This document shows positions 34,692 to 44,551 of a stretch of 64,000 nucleotides of DNA, one piece after another. Positions within the stretch are counted from its first letter, which is position 1; each line of letters starts with the position of its first letter. The DNA is taken from NCBI RefSeq assembly GCF_018325905.1, contig NZ_AP021901.1, positions 1,736,001 to 1,800,000 on the forward strand, given 5' to 3'. The notes below the pieces were generated by a model, which made no database searches, was not told where the DNA came from, and saw only the letters and a program-made list of their open reading frames with translations. The position numbers and the translations under genes are program-made. The DNA comes from Pseudomonas sp. St316 (GTDB taxonomy: Bacteria > Pseudomonadota > Gammaproteobacteria > Pseudomonadales > Pseudomonadaceae).

Positions 34692-35864
34692 GTGAGCAGC
34701 GAATACATGTGGAACCAATCAATGATCGAAACCTTTCAACTGCTGGCGCTATACGTGCTTACCGTCAGTGCATTCTGCTTGGTCGCCGGGCGCTTCCCTT
34801 TGCTCGCCCCTGAAGCACAACACCGAGTATCGTCGTTGGACGGTCTGCGTGGTGTCCTCGCAACAGCGGTGATGGTTCACCACTTCGCCATCACTTTTGT
34901 GTGGCACGGCACCGGAATCTGGCAAGTCACCGATAGTCGCGTAATCAACAATATGGGGGCCGTACCGGTGTCCTTGTTCTTCATGATTACCGGCTACCTT
35001 TTTACGCAAAAAGTTATCAGGGGGCAGCCCAAGTGGGGCTCGCTGCTTTCCTCTCGATTGCGCCGCATTTTTCCAATGTACATCGTGTCTGTTGGCTTGG
35101 TGGCGGCTATCAGTTTCTACCAGACAAGAGGGGAATCAGGTTCGCTGCTCGATCATTTCGGCGCGCTCGGTAGCTGGTTGATCTTTCTGGGGGAACCGAT
35201 CAATGGATTTCCAGATAGCAAGCTGATCAACGCTTCTGTGCAGTGGACACTGATGTACGAGGCGCTTTTTTATCTCTCGCTCCCGCTCATGTATTGCCTG
35301 TTCCGTCGTCAGCTGCCGATTCTTGCCTTGGTGATTTCCATTGGCGCGATCGCGATCTTATGGCCGGAGTATCATCATGTGTTCCACAAGCGGTTCGTTA
35401 AGCTGTTTCTGGTGGGCATGGCTGTCGCCTTCTTGGAGCCGCGGCTGCGCAAGACGTCGATCGACTTTTCGAATCTCTGGTGCTGCCTTATCGCCACCGC
35501 GGTCCTTATCGCGAGTCTGAATATGCGCTCATACTCAACTGGGCAAATGTTGATTCTCGGCATTCCGTTTGGGCTGTTCGTTCTAGGCAATAGTCTGCAC
35601 GGACTCCTGGAGCACAAGGGACTCAAGGTTCTGGGGGAGGCGAGCTTCAGTATCTATCTGCTGCACGGTATCGTGATCTACAGCATGTTTAGTCTGCTGA
35701 AAATATACAACTTCACAGACGGCTCACTCAGGGACTATGCATGGTATTTGCCGCTTATCATTCTGGTGGTGAGCGCGTTGAGTGTTTTGACCTACTGGTC
35801 AATCGAGCGACCCTTCATCATTTCGCCCCTCAAGCGGCTGGATAAGACAGTCAAAGAAATATGA
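34692..35864 (+). CDS. Acyltransferase-3 family membrane O-acyltransferase
   Basis: A 390-residue integral membrane acyltransferase with about ten hydrophobic helices. The catalytic His is in VMVHHFAITF after SSLDGLRGVLA, and other family marks are SLFFMITGYLF, SRLRRIFPMYIV and SIYLLHGIVIYS. Such proteins O-acetylate or succinylate lipopolysaccharide, O-antigen or exopolysaccharide. The start is uncertain: GTG 34692, ATG 34707 and ATG 34722 are all in frame, and none has a strong ribosome binding site. The base composition is visibly more AT-rich than the flanks. With the next gene it forms a small glycan-related island. Confidence 0.85.
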   Translation: MSSEYMWNQSMIETFQLLALYVLTVSAFCLVAGRFPLLAPEAQHRVSSLDGLRGVLATAVMVHHFAITFVWHGTGIWQVTDSRVINNMGAVPVSLFFMITGYLFTQKVIRGQPKWGSLLSSRLRRIFPMYIVSVGLVAAISFYQTRGESGSLLDHFGALGSWLIFLGEPINGFPDSKLINASVQWTLMYEALFYLSLPLMYCLFRRQLPILALVISIGAIAILWPEYHHVFHKRFVKLFLVGMAVAFLEPRLRKTSIDFSNLWCCLIATAVLIASLNMRSYSTGQMLILGIPFGLFVLGNSLHGLLEHKGLKVLGEASFSIYLLHGIVIYSMFSLLKIYNFTDGSLRDYAWYLPLIILVVSALSVLTYWSIERPFIISPLKRLDKTVKEI

Positions 35865-35974
35865 TGCCAAGCTCTTTCTGATCCACCGATCAGTGTGGGT
35901 TCTGCGTGGCTAGGATCCGCAGCTCAGAAATAAAATCATGAAAGCGCATTTTTACCTTTTTTTACGAGAACGAC

Positions 35975-36940
35975 ATGGCCTATCTGCCTCCAGACATCAA
36001 ATCGAAAAAGCTCCTGATCGTTTGTCGGGACGTCGGCGGTTATGTAAAGCGGCTTAGCGATTACTTGGCCCGGAATAATGAGGTCACTTTCGTTGATCTT
36101 TCTGCACAGCGCGACGAGGTCCCGTTTCTTCCTGGAAAGCTACGGCGATGGCTGAAGAAGTTCCTGACAGTTCGTGCGGCGCACCGCCAGATTCAAGAGG
36201 CTGGGAAAGTCGATTCCGTACTCATCATCAATCCCGCACAAATTGACATCGCGCTTGTCGATCAGGCAATGGTTGCAGCACAACAGACCATCGCGTTCCT
36301 GTCTGACGGCGTTTCAAGACTTGCCATGTCGGTGACTCAGTTGGCCCGTTTCGACAAGGTCTACACCTTCGACGATGAGGACGCCCGGGAATACGGATTT
36401 CGCAAACTCAGTAACTACATCTACGAGGTCAACGCAGAGCTTGAAACGACGCGTGAGTACAAGGCTTTTGTAGTGATGGCGGGCAAGAATCGCATTGACG
36501 TGCTGGGCAGGATCGCAGCCGAGTTCGATCGTCTTGGCCACACGAACTATAAGTTCCTGGTCCAGAGCAAGGTGGTCGAAAACTCCAGTCCTGGTATCAC
36601 TTTTTTCAGAAAAAGGATGTCGCTCGATGAAGTTGGCGACCTGATCAGGCGCTCGGAAATCCTGATCGATATCGTCCGGCCGGGTCATGCTGGGCTGAGC
36701 TTTCGCTTCTTCGATGCTTTGTTCTACCGCAAGAAAATCATCACCAACAATCCGTCGGTGATGAATTACGATTTTTATGATGAGCGCAACATCCTGGTCA
36801 TTGACAGCGAGCACCCCGTTATCCCGCCGTCATTTCTCGTCGAGGACTACATGGATCCGCCTGCGGATGTGGTCCAAAAGTACAGCATGGGCAGCTGGGC
36901 TAACGAAGTGTTTGCTCCACTTGTCGATGATCAGCGATAG
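35975..36940 (+). CDS. Putative GT-B-like glycan biosynthesis protein
   Basis: A 321-residue soluble protein with two halves that look like Rossmann domains. The first begins KKLLIVCRDVGGYVKRLSDYLA and includes VDSVLIINPAQIDIALV; the second includes KNRIDVLGRIAAEFDRLG, DLIRRSEILIDIVRPGHAGLSF and YRKKIITNNPSVMNYDFYDE. The layout recalls a GT-B glycosyltransferase, where the late segment would hold the nucleotide sugar, but I cannot assign a family. Composition is AT-rich like the acyltransferase before it (110 bases between). It probably acts on the same surface polysaccharide. Confidence 0.6.
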   Translation: MAYLPPDIKSKKLLIVCRDVGGYVKRLSDYLARNNEVTFVDLSAQRDEVPFLPGKLRRWLKKFLTVRAAHRQIQEAGKVDSVLIINPAQIDIALVDQAMVAAQQTIAFLSDGVSRLAMSVTQLARFDKVYTFDDEDAREYGFRKLSNYIYEVNAELETTREYKAFVVMAGKNRIDVLGRIAAEFDRLGHTNYKFLVQSKVVENSSPGITFFRKRMSLDEVGDLIRRSEILIDIVRPGHAGLSFRFFDALFYRKKIITNNPSVMNYDFYDERNILVIDSEHPVIPPSFLVEDYMDPPADVVQKYSMGSWANEVFAPLVDDQR

Positions 36941-36971
36941 GGGCTGCTTCATCACAGGGTACTGCGGTCTG

Positions 36972-36989
36972 GCCTCGAAGATTCGAGGC
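36972..36989. other. Hairpin between two convergent genes
   Basis: GCCTCGAA-GA-TTCGAGGC is a perfect 8-base stem with no T-run; a weak shared 3' end structure. Confidence 0.45.
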
Positions 36990-36998
36990 TAGGCCGTA

Positions 36999-37787
36999 TT
37001 ACTCCGCGATCTGCAACTTGCGCGACTCGGTGTACACGTAGCGCACCTTTTCATACTCGAACGGCGAGTTCAGTTGCCCATAGCGGAAGCTGGTCTGGTA
37101 GCGCTTGTCGACGCCGCGCAGGAGCAACAACTCCGGGTGGTTGGCGCTGACTTCGGCGACATTGAGGAAGTTGATCGCCGATTCGGCGCTGTAGTCCACC
37201 AGCAGGCCGGAAGTGTCGCGCAGGTTCGATGGGCCGAAGATCGGCAACACGAAGTACGCGCCGCCGGGCACGCCATAGAAGCCCAGGGTCTGGCCGAAGT
37301 CTTCGCTCTGGCGCGGCAGGCCCATGGCGGTGGCCGGGTCCCATAGGCCGGCGATGCCGACGGTGGTGTTGAGCAGCAGTCGCGCCGTGGTTTCCATCGA
37401 ACGCTTGCCCTTGAATTGCAGCAGGCTGTTCATCAGGTTAGGCACGTCCCCCAGGTTGTTGAAGAAGTTGCTGACCCCGGTGCGCATGAAGCTTGGGGTG
37501 ATGTAGCGGTAGCCATCGACAACGGGCAGGAACACCCACTGGTCGAAACGGTAGTTGAAGTGATAGACCCGGCGGTTCCATGACTCCAGCGGGTCATAGA
37601 CGTTCAGGGCGTTGAGGGTCGAGCGCTCGAACTCGCGCTGGTCCAACCCGGGGTTGAACTTGAGCTTGGTCAACGGTTCCTTGAAACCGTCCGAACCCAC
37701 CACCACAGGCGCATTGGCCTTGCTGTTGTCGGCGTGGACCATGCCCGCACTCATTAACGCAGCGATAAGCAGCAGATATTTAGCCAC
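36999..37787 (-). CDS. MlaA/VacJ-family protein without lipobox
   Basis: A 262-residue protein of the MlaA (VacJ) family, shown by NVYDPLESWNRRVYHFNYRFDQWVF, GVSNFFNNLGDVPNLMNSLLQ and FGQTLGFYGVPGGAYFVLPIFGPS. MlaA removes misplaced phospholipid from the outer leaflet of the outer membrane. Classical MlaA is a lipoprotein. Here the N-terminus MAKYLLLIAALMSAGMVHAD has no cysteine, so it should be cut by signal peptidase I and be periplasmic or held by the barrel alone. The ATG lies 8 bases inside the preceding hydrolase gene, so the two are coupled. Pseudomonads often have a second VacJ, so this may be the paralogue. Confidence 0.85.
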   Translation of the reverse strand: MAKYLLLIAALMSAGMVHADNSKANAPVVVGSDGFKEPLTKLKFNPGLDQREFERSTLNALNVYDPLESWNRRVYHFNYRFDQWVFLPVVDGYRYITPSFMRTGVSNFFNNLGDVPNLMNSLLQFKGKRSMETTARLLLNTTVGIAGLWDPATAMGLPRQSEDFGQTLGFYGVPGGAYFVLPIFGPSNLRDTSGLLVDYSAESAINFLNVAEVSANHPELLLLRGVDKRYQTSFRYGQLNSPFEYEKVRYVYTESRKLQIAE

Positions 37788-39078
37788 GGAAGAACTCCAG
37801 CATGGCGTCGCTGTTGACGCGGTAGTTAAGGTTGCCGCAGTGGCCGCCCAGCGGATAAACCGTCAGGCGATCGCCAAAGGTCTTGCGCAGGAAGCCCAGG
37901 TCGCCCGGGCCGAGAATGACGTCGTCGGCATTGTGCATGACGGCAATCTTCGGGCTTTCGTGCAGGTAATCCTTCAGCGCGTACAGGCTGACCTGGTCGA
38001 CCAGTTGCAACAGGCTGCCGCCGTCAGTGCGTGCGCGCCACATCGGGATCACCTGCTCGGTGAGGTAGCAGTCGAAATCGCATTGCAGAGCCCGCTTGAG
38101 GAACGGCGTCAGGCTGGTGCTTTCGGTAATCGGGAACTTGGGCGGGATGATCAGGCCGCGCCGGTTGATCAGGTCCGAGGTGAACGCGATGTCGGCCGCC
38201 GAGAACCGGAACGAGGTGCCGATCAACATGGCCATCTGCTCGTTGCTCAGGTGTTGCTTGGACTGCTGGAAGTCGTAGAGCAGGGCATCGTTGAGGTCGA
38301 TGTAGCCTTTTTGCTGGAAGTAGCGCGTCAGCTTGTTCAGCACCAGCTCATAGAAGGTGGTGGTGCTGTTGATGCCCTTGACCTCGGTCTGGACCAGTTT
38401 GTCCAGGTTGGTGATCGAGGTGTAGAGGTTCACCGGCGGGTTCAGCAGCAGCACCTTCTTGAAATTGAAGCTGCGCCGGGTTTCGTCCAGGTGTGCGACG
38501 AAGGCCGCATCCAGGGCGCCGAGGCTGTAGCCGGTCAGGTAGTACTCGGTCACCGGCAGCTTGGGGTTCTGCGCGCGCACTGCTTGCATCACCCGGTACA
38601 TGTCTTCGGCGTCTTCCTTGGAAATGCCTGGCGTGGCGAAGCGCGAAGCGGCGCTCATGAAGTCGAAGCTGGTGGGCGATGACAACTGCACCACGTGGTA
38701 GCCGGCCTTGTAGTAGAGCCGCTTGAGGTATTCATTGATGCTACTGTCAAAGCGCGCACCGGTGCCGGCGATGAGAAAAATCAGCGGCGCGGGTTTGTCT
38801 TGGGTGGCCATGCGGTAGGTGAGGCTTTTCACCGGCCAGAAGTTGTCCGGCAGGATGAACTCGCGTTCCGGGCGCAGGGTCAGGCTGTGGTCGGCCTGAT
38901 TGATGTCTTCGATCAGCGGCAGCTCCGGACGCAGGTCCGGCGGCGTGGTGGCGATGGTCGCCTCGAACGGGTTGGTCAAGGGGTAGCCATAGCTGGCGGC
39001 GTCAATATCTGCCGCCAGCGCGGACGCACTCAAGATAAGGCCGCCGAGAAGGGCAGCGAAGCGCAAGGAACGGAGCAT
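37780..39078 (-). CDS. Exported alpha/beta hydrolase coupled to mlaA-like gene
   Basis: A 432-residue protein with a signal peptide (LRFAALLGGLILSASALAAD). The fold core shows APLIFLIAGTGARFDSS (oxyanion region), the nucleophile elbow LTGYSLGALDAA with Ser185, AVMHNADDVILGPGDL (acid) and GGHCGNL near the end (His). It is therefore an exported serine hydrolase, often mis-annotated as a kinase in databases as I recall. It overlaps the MlaA-like gene by 8 bases, which suggests a lipid-related role such as phospholipase or esterase in the envelope. The substrate is unproven. Confidence 0.8.
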   Translation of the reverse strand: MLRSLRFAALLGGLILSASALAADIDAASYGYPLTNPFEATIATTPPDLRPELPLIEDINQADHSLTLRPEREFILPDNFWPVKSLTYRMATQDKPAPLIFLIAGTGARFDSSINEYLKRLYYKAGYHVVQLSSPTSFDFMSAASRFATPGISKEDAEDMYRVMQAVRAQNPKLPVTEYYLTGYSLGALDAAFVAHLDETRRSFNFKKVLLLNPPVNLYTSITNLDKLVQTEVKGINSTTTFYELVLNKLTRYFQQKGYIDLNDALLYDFQQSKQHLSNEQMAMLIGTSFRFSAADIAFTSDLINRRGLIIPPKFPITESTSLTPFLKRALQCDFDCYLTEQVIPMWRARTDGGSLLQLVDQVSLYALKDYLHESPKIAVMHNADDVILGPGDLGFLRKTFGDRLTVYPLGGHCGNLNYRVNSDAMLEFFRG

Positions 39079-39505
39079 GACTGGATCCCTTAGAGGAAGG
39101 TGCCGAATGAGGTTCGCAGGCTATGACCGCCGAAGCAGAGCCAAGTGCCATGACGGGCACAAAACAGGCGCGGACGGGGTGCGATAGTAGCGGGACAATA
39201 CACGGTTGGGTGCGGTGGCGGCTAGTTATCTGGCGTTTGCCGGATTTGACCGCAAAATCTGATGTGCGATGGCGGTGGTGCAAATGCCTGAAGCAAGGGG
39301 GCTGGCGTTCTGATGTCGTTTCTCGTTGCCTCGACGTCGCAGGCAGAGCAGGTTCCGGATCGGCGCAGGTTGATGATCAACGAGTCAGTACTCCACTGGC
39401 GTTCAGGCCGGTTTGAGGGCGAGCGTGATGGGGGCGCTGAGCATCATAACTATACGTTGACGCCGCCCGGCATCCGTCGGGCGCAGCACTTTCGGGGAAG
39501 TAACG
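39079..39505. other. Gene-free region upstream of the binding-protein gene
   Basis: No reading frame with coding character was found on either strand; short ORFs here are antisense or random. GCCCGGCATCCGTCGGGC near 39469 can fold weakly just before the gene. No operator was recognised. Confidence 0.5.
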
Positions 39506-40360
39506 ATGAAGATGCGACGACTCTTGGGCGCAGGTGCCGCACTGGTACTGGCCATCAGTTCCACCTTGGCCAGCGCCGAAACCAAAACCCTGAGCATCGG
39601 TTACGTTGACGGCTGGTCCGACAGCGTCGCGACCACCCACGTGGCCGCCGAAGTGATCAAGCAAAAACTCGGTTATGACGTGAAGCTGCAGGCGGTCGCG
39701 ACCGGGATCATGTGGCAGGGCGTGGCCACCGGTAAGCTCGACGCGATGCTCTCGGCCTGGCTGCCGGTGACTCACGGCGACTATTGGACGAAGAACAAGG
39801 ACCAGGTGGTCGACTATGGCCCGAACTTCAAGGATGCCAAAATCGGCCTGATCGTGCCGGAGTACGTTAAGGCCAAGTCGCTCGAAGATCTCAAGACCGA
39901 CGACTCCTTCAAGAAGCGCATCGTTGGCATCGACGCCGGTTCAGGCGTAATGCTCAAGACCGAACAGGCCATCAAGGATTACGACCTGACCGGTTATCAA
40001 CTCAAGGCCAGTTCCGGCGCCGGCATGATTGCCGAGCTGACCCGTGCCGAGAAGAAAAACGAATCCATCGCCGTCACCGGTTGGGTGCCACACTGGATGT
40101 TCGCCAAGTGGAAGCTGCGCTTCCTGGAAGACCCGAAAGGCGTCTACGGCGCAGCTGAGACTGTAAACAGTATCGGCAGCAAGGAGCTGGGCACCAAGGC
40201 GCCGGAAGTGGCCGAGTTCCTGAAGAAATTCCAATGGTCTTCGAAAGACGAGATCGGCGAAGTCATGCTCGCCATCCAGGAAGGTGCCAAGCCTGAAGCC
40301 GCTGCCAAGGACTGGGTCGCCAAGCACCCGGACCGTGTGAAGGAGTGGACTGGCAAGTAA
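39506..40360 (+). CDS. Glycine betaine/choline-type substrate-binding protein
   Basis: A 284-residue OpuAC-family binding protein. The signal peptide is MKMRRLLGAGAALVLAISSTLASA, and the mature part starts ETKTLSIGYVDGWSDSVATT. Aromatic ligand-cage residues are likely in GWSDS, AWLPVTHGDYW and GWVPHWMFAKWK. Such proteins feed quaternary amines (betaine, choline, carnitine) to ABC permeases. No permease or ATPase gene is adjacent, so it resembles the orphan pseudomonad binding proteins (such as BetX, CaiX) that share one CbcWV-type core. A GGAAG site precedes the ATG, and a terminator follows. The exact ligand is unknown. Confidence 0.9.
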   Translation: MKMRRLLGAGAALVLAISSTLASAETKTLSIGYVDGWSDSVATTHVAAEVIKQKLGYDVKLQAVATGIMWQGVATGKLDAMLSAWLPVTHGDYWTKNKDQVVDYGPNFKDAKIGLIVPEYVKAKSLEDLKTDDSFKKRIVGIDAGSGVMLKTEQAIKDYDLTGYQLKASSGAGMIAELTRAEKKNESIAVTGWVPHWMFAKWKLRFLEDPKGVYGAAETVNSIGSKELGTKAPEVAEFLKKFQWSSKDEIGEVMLAIQEGAKPEAAAKDWVAKHPDRVKEWTGK

Positions 40361-40384
40361 TCTGCCTGGTTTAGCTGTTCCGAA

Positions 40385-40418
40385 AAACCGCATGGCTTTG
40401 TGTCATGCGGTTTTTTTG
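40385..40418 (+). terminator. Terminator after the binding-protein gene
   Basis: AACCGCATG pairs with CATGCGGTT and is followed by TTTTTTT. Confidence 0.92.
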
Positions 40419-40449
40419 TGCCCGCGGATTGTTGAATTTGCACCAAAAC

Positions 40450-40520
40450 CTGTGGGAGCGAGCTTGATCGCGATAGGGGTGGTCCTGCTGCCGCCATCGC
40501 GAGCAAGCTCGCTCCCACAG
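40450..40520. repeat. REP doublet, short class (71 bp)
   Basis: The left copy has GAGCTTGATCG (one change in the core). It lies upstream of yjcH. Confidence 0.88.
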
Positions 40521-40655
40521 GAAGACGGCATATAAATGTGCGAAAAACTGGCAAAACCGTCATGTCGTTCTAATACTAAGGTCGTCTGGAACCTGGCCTT
40601 GAGCCGCATAGAGTAGGGCTGTTCCAATTAAATCTGTGCTGCGAGGATAAAAACA

Positions 40656-40967
40656 ATGAACGACAGCATTTACCTCTCGATTCAAAACAGCCCGCGCTTC
40701 AAGGAGCTGGTGAGAAAAAGGGAAAAGTTCGCCTGGATTCTCTCGGCGATCATGCTTGGGCTGTATTCCGGCTTCATTCTTCTGATCGCCTACGGGCCAC
40801 ACATTCTCGGGGCCAAGATCACGCCTGAGTCCACCATTACCTGGGGCATTCCCATCGGTGTTGGCCTGATTGTCTCGGCCTTCATCCTGACCGCTATCTA
40901 CGTACGGCGCGCCAACGGCGAGTTCGACGACCTGAACAATGCGATTCTCAAGGAGGCTCAGCAATGA
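40656..40967 (+). CDS. yjcH: DUF485 membrane protein YjcH
   Basis: A 103-residue protein with two membrane helices ([23 protein letters not shown] and [23 protein letters not shown]) and the [13 protein letters not shown] start typical of DUF485. It is always next to acetate permease genes and may be an accessory of ActP. The TGA overlaps the actP ATG (ATGA). GAGGATAA precedes the start. Confidence 0.93.
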   Translation: MNDSIYLSIQNSPRFKELVRKREKFAWILSAIMLGLYSGFILLIAYGPHILGAKITPESTITWGIPIGVGLIVSAFILTAIYVRRANGEFDDLNNAILKEAQQ

Positions 40968-42622
40968 TCCGGCGTCTACTGGCTCTATTGAGCATCGCAG
41001 CGTTCGCTCCGGGCGCCTGGGCGGCTGAAGCCTTGACCGGTGCCGTGCAGAAACAACCCCTCAACGTCTCGGCCATTGTCATGTTCGTGGTCTTCGTCGG
41101 CGCGACCCTGTGCATCACTTACTGGGCGTCCAAGCGTAACAAGTCGGCGGCCGACTACTATGCGGCGGGCGGGCGGATCACCGGTTTCCAGAACGGCCTG
41201 GCCATTGCCGGTGACTACATGTCGGCGGCGTCCTTCCTGGGGATTTCCGCCCTGGTGTTCGCCTCCGGCTACGACGGCCTGATCTACTCCATCGGCTTCC
41301 TGGTGGGCTGGCCGATCATTCTGTTCCTGATCGCCGAGCGCCTGCGTAACCTGGGTAAATACACCTTTGCCGACGTGGCGTCCTATCGCCTCGGGCAAAC
41401 CCAGATCCGCAGTCTGTCCGCCTGTGGCTCGCTGGTGGTGGTGGCGTTCTACCTGATCGCGCAAATGGTCGGTGCCGGCAAGCTGATCCAGCTGCTGTTC
41501 GGCCTGGACTACCATGTCGCGGTGATCCTGGTGGGTATCCTGATGTGCCTCTACGTGTTGTTCGGCGGCATGCTGGCTACCACCTGGGTACAGATCATCA
41601 AGGCGGTGCTGTTGCTGTCGGGCGCTTCGTTCATGGCCCTGATGGTCATGAAACACGTCAACTTCGACTTCAACATGCTGTTTGCCGAAGCGGTCAAGGT
41701 TCACCCTAAAGGTGAGGCGATCATGAGCCCTGGCGGCCTGGTGAAGGATCCGATCTCGGCCTTCTCCCTGGGGCTGGCGCTGATGTTCGGTACCGCTGGC
41801 CTGCCGCACATCCTGATGCGCTTCTTCACCGTGAGCGACGCCAAGGAAGCGCGCAAGAGCGTGCTGTATGCCACTGGCTTCATCGGTTACTTCTACATCC
41901 TGACCTTCATCATCGGCTTCGGCGCGATCCTGCTGGTCAGCACCAACCCGGCCTTCAAGGACGCGGCAGGTGCCTTGCTCGGTGGCAACAACATGGCGGC
42001 GGTGCACCTGGCCAACGCTGTGGGCGGTAGCATCTTCCTGGGCTTCATCTCAGCCGTAGCCTTCGCCACCATCCTGGCGGTAGTCGCGGGCCTGACCCTG
42101 GCCGGTGCCTCGGCGGTGTCCCATGACCTGTATGCCAGCGTGATCAAGAAAGGCAAGGCCAACGAGAAGGACGAGATTCGCGTCTCGAAAATCACCACCA
42201 TCGCCCTGGCGGTGCTGGCGATCGGCCTGGGTATCCTGTTCGAGAAGCAGAACATCGCGTTCATGGTGGGCCTGGCGTTCTCCATCGCGGCGAGCTGCAA
42301 CTTCCCGGTCCTGCTGCTTTCGATGTACTGGAAGAAGCTGACCACCCGTGGCGCCATGATTGGCGGCTGGCTGGGCCTGGTCAGTGCCGTGGGCCTGATG
42401 ATCCTTGGCCCGACCATTTGGGTGCAGATCATGGGTCACGAGAAGGCGATCTTCCCGTATGAATACCCAGCACTGTTCTCGATGGCGATTGCCTTTGTCG
42501 GCATCTGGTTCTTCTCCATTACCGACAAGTCGGCTGAAGGTGCAAACGAGCGGGCGCTGTTCTTCCCGCAATTCGTGCGTTCGCAGACTGGCCTGGGGGC
42601 GAGTGGGGCGGTTAATCATTGA
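40964..42622 (+). CDS. actP: Cation/acetate symporter
   Basis: The 552-residue protein of the sodium:solute symporter family starts with a cleavable-looking hydrophobic segment ([17 protein letters not shown]) and continues with 13 or so helices. Segments include [65 protein letters not shown] and [24 protein letters not shown]. ActP imports acetate and glycolate in E. coli. The link to glycolate is worth noting, since the window also holds the glyoxylate pathway. It forms a two-gene operon with yjcH and ends at a strong terminator. Confidence 0.95.
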   Translation: MIRRLLALLSIAAFAPGAWAAEALTGAVQKQPLNVSAIVMFVVFVGATLCITYWASKRNKSAADYYAAGGRITGFQNGLAIAGDYMSAASFLGISALVFASGYDGLIYSIGFLVGWPIILFLIAERLRNLGKYTFADVASYRLGQTQIRSLSACGSLVVVAFYLIAQMVGAGKLIQLLFGLDYHVAVILVGILMCLYVLFGGMLATTWVQIIKAVLLLSGASFMALMVMKHVNFDFNMLFAEAVKVHPKGEAIMSPGGLVKDPISAFSLGLALMFGTAGLPHILMRFFTVSDAKEARKSVLYATGFIGYFYILTFIIGFGAILLVSTNPAFKDAAGALLGGNNMAAVHLANAVGGSIFLGFISAVAFATILAVVAGLTLAGASAVSHDLYASVIKKGKANEKDEIRVSKITTIALAVLAIGLGILFEKQNIAFMVGLAFSIAASCNFPVLLLSMYWKKLTTRGAMIGGWLGLVSAVGLMILGPTIWVQIMGHEKAIFPYEYPALFSMAIAFVGIWFFSITDKSAEGANERALFFPQFVRSQTGLGASGAVNH

Positions 42623-42645
42623 TGTAGCGGCAAGTGTTTGAAGAC

Positions 42646-42677
42646 ATACCCCGGTCGAGAGGCCGGGGTATTTTTTT
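42646..42677 (+). terminator. Terminator after actP
   Basis: TACCCCGG (42647-42654) pairs with CCGGGGTA (42663-42670), followed by seven T. Confidence 0.93.
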
Positions 42678-42710
42678 GTGCCCGGGTTTTGGGTGGGGCG
42701 GGCGGGCCGC

Positions 42711-42783
42711 ATCGCGAGCAAGCTCGCTCCCACAGGGGCAGGGTTGCGCAGATCCAGGGTGGGAGCGAGAGCTTGCTCGCGAT
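42711..42783. repeat. REP doublet, short class (73 bp), one half altered
   Basis: The right half reads GGGAGCGAGAGCTTGCTCGCG, with an extra two bases in the core. Confidence 0.85.
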
Positions 42784-42824
42784 GGCGTCAGGCCGGTCGC
42801 TGAGCCTCTGGCGGCCTGAAACAG

Positions 42825-42861
42825 AACGGCCCCCGCTCCTATATAAGAAGCGGGGGCCGTT
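42825..42861 (-). terminator. Strong GC-rich stem downstream of gltA
   Basis: AACGGCCCCCGCT (42825-42837) pairs with AGCGGGGGCCGTT (42849-42861), a 13-base perfect stem. On the minus strand CTGTTTC follows, a weak T tract, so it may stabilise as well as terminate. Confidence 0.75.
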
Positions 42862-42896
42862 CCTGTGCAGCTTAAGACCTTATTGCAAGGCAGGTC

Positions 42897-44186
42897 TTAC
42901 TTGCGGTCTTCCAGCTGGGTGATGTCACGCGACTCGTAGCCGGTGTACAGCTGGCGCGGGCGGCCGATCTTGTACGGGCTGGAGAGCATTTCCTTCCAGT
43001 GGGAGATCCAGCCGACGGTCCGCGCCAGGGCGAAGATCACGGTGAACATGCTGGTTGGAATGCCGATCGCCTTGAGGATGATCCCCGAGTAGAAGTCGAC
43101 GTTCGGGTACAGCGAGCGTTCGATGAAGTACGGGTCGGTCAGGGCGATCTCTTCCAGGCGCATGGCCAGTTCGAGTTGCGGATCGTTCTTGATCCCCAGT
43201 TCCTTGAGCACTTCGTCGCAGGTCTGCTTCATGACGGTGGCGCGTGGGTCGCGGTTCTTGTAGACCCGGTGACCGAAGCCCATCAACTTGAACGGATCGT
43301 TCTTGTCCTTGGCCTTGGCGATGAACTTGTCGATGTTCGAGACATCGCCGATTTCATCGAGCATGGTCAGTACCGCTTCGTTCGCACCGCCGTGGGCAGG
43401 GCCCCAGAGTGCGGCGATACCGGCGGCGATACAGGCGAACGGGTTGGCACCCGAGGAGCCTGCCAGGCGCACGGTGGACGTGGACGCGTTCTGCTCGTGG
43501 TCGGCATGGAGGATGAAGATCCGGTCCATGGCCTTGGCGAGCACCGGGCTGATCGGTTTGATCTCGCACGGGGTGTTGAACATCATGTGCAGGAAGTTTT
43601 CTGCATAGGTCAGGTCATTGCGTGGGTACATCATGGGCTGGCCCATGGAGTACTTGTAGACCATGGCTGCCAGGGTTGGCATCTTCGCCACCAGGCGGAT
43701 CGCGGAGATTTCGCGGTGCTGGGGGTTATTGATGTCCAGGGAGTCGTGGTAGAAGGCCGAGAGGGCGCCGACAACGCCGCACATGACGGCCATCGGGTGG
43801 GCATCGCGACGGAAGCCGTTGAAGAAGGTCTTCAACTGCTCGTGAACCATGGTGTGGTTCTTCACGGTGCTGACGAACTGGGCCTTTTGCTCTGCGGTTG
43901 GCAGCTCGCCGTTGAGCAGCAGGTAGCAGGTTTCCAGGTAGTCCGATTTTTCAGCCAGTTGCTCGATCGGGTAGCCGCGGTGCAGCAGGATGCCGTTGTC
44001 GCCATCGATGTAGGTGATTTTCGACTCGCACGAGGCGGTCGACATGAAACCTGGGTCAAAGGTGAAACGGCCCGTGGCCGTCAGGCCCCGTACGTCGATT
44101 ACATCGGGACCAACGGTGCCGGTTAAAATGGGCAGCTCGACGGGGGCTGCGCCCTCGATGATCAACTGCGCTTTTTTGTCAGCCAT
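42897..44186 (-). CDS. gltA: Citrate synthase
   Basis: The 429-residue type II citrate synthase condenses oxaloacetate and acetyl-CoA. Catalytic residues H265 ([11 protein letters not shown]), H306 ([13 protein letters not shown]) and D364 (NVDFYSGII) are present at E. coli-like positions, and [14 protein letters not shown] is the family signature. The N-terminal beta-domain with NADH-binding lysine/arginine residues is also kept (hexameric, NADH-inhibited type). It is divergent from sdhCDAB with a 365-base region containing both promoters. AGGAGG precedes the ATG at 44186. Confidence 0.98.
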   Translation of the reverse strand: MADKKAQLIIEGAAPVELPILTGTVGPDVIDVRGLTATGRFTFDPGFMSTASCESKITYIDGDNGILLHRGYPIEQLAEKSDYLETCYLLLNGELPTAEQKAQFVSTVKNHTMVHEQLKTFFNGFRRDAHPMAVMCGVVGALSAFYHDSLDINNPQHREISAIRLVAKMPTLAAMVYKYSMGQPMMYPRNDLTYAENFLHMMFNTPCEIKPISPVLAKAMDRIFILHADHEQNASTSTVRLAGSSGANPFACIAAGIAALWGPAHGGANEAVLTMLDEIGDVSNIDKFIAKAKDKNDPFKLMGFGHRVYKNRDPRATVMKQTCDEVLKELGIKNDPQLELAMRLEEIALTDPYFIERSLYPNVDFYSGIILKAIGIPTSMFTVIFALARTVGWISHWKEMLSSPYKIGRPRQLYTGYESRDITQLEDRK

Positions 44187-44244
44187 GTGGCCTCCTATTA
44201 ATGCTTGGAATCATCAGACAGACCCCCCACGCAGGGCCCGCACC

Positions 44245-44272
44245 ACTATAGTGAGATAAATCCGAAAGTCAA
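44245..44272 (-). promoter_or_regulatory. Likely gltA promoter
   Basis: On the minus strand TTGACT (44267-44272) and TATAGT (44245-44250) are separated by 16 bases, a good sigma-70 pair about 60 bases before the gltA start. Confidence 0.65.
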
Positions 44273-44386
44273 TTTGCCTAAAGTCTTGCTCCAGAAGGCT
44301 TTAACCGGACTTTTTCCGCGAAATTGCCTGCCGTTTACGCCTTTTGCGTCATATGTGCAATGCGCTATTAGGGGAAGGTGAACGCG

Positions 44387-44415
44387 TTGTCATTAGTAGC
44401 CTAACTGTCTATACT
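44387..44415 (+). promoter_or_regulatory. Likely sdhCDAB promoter
   Basis: TTGTCA (44387-44392) and TATACT (44410-44415) with an ideal 17-base spacer. This leaves a leader of about 130 bases before sdhC, long enough for post-transcriptional control. The 44187-44551 gap has no gene. Confidence 0.7.
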
Positions 44416-44551
44416 CGGCCACCGACCGCCAGGGGCTTTTGGGCCTGCTTTCTTGGGGGTCGTCACTCCCTGGGTGGTGAGTACCTGACCAGTGCGCGCC
44501 CCAACAACTTTGCCCTGATTGTTAGGGGCTCTTCAGTGTGAAAAAAAAGCC

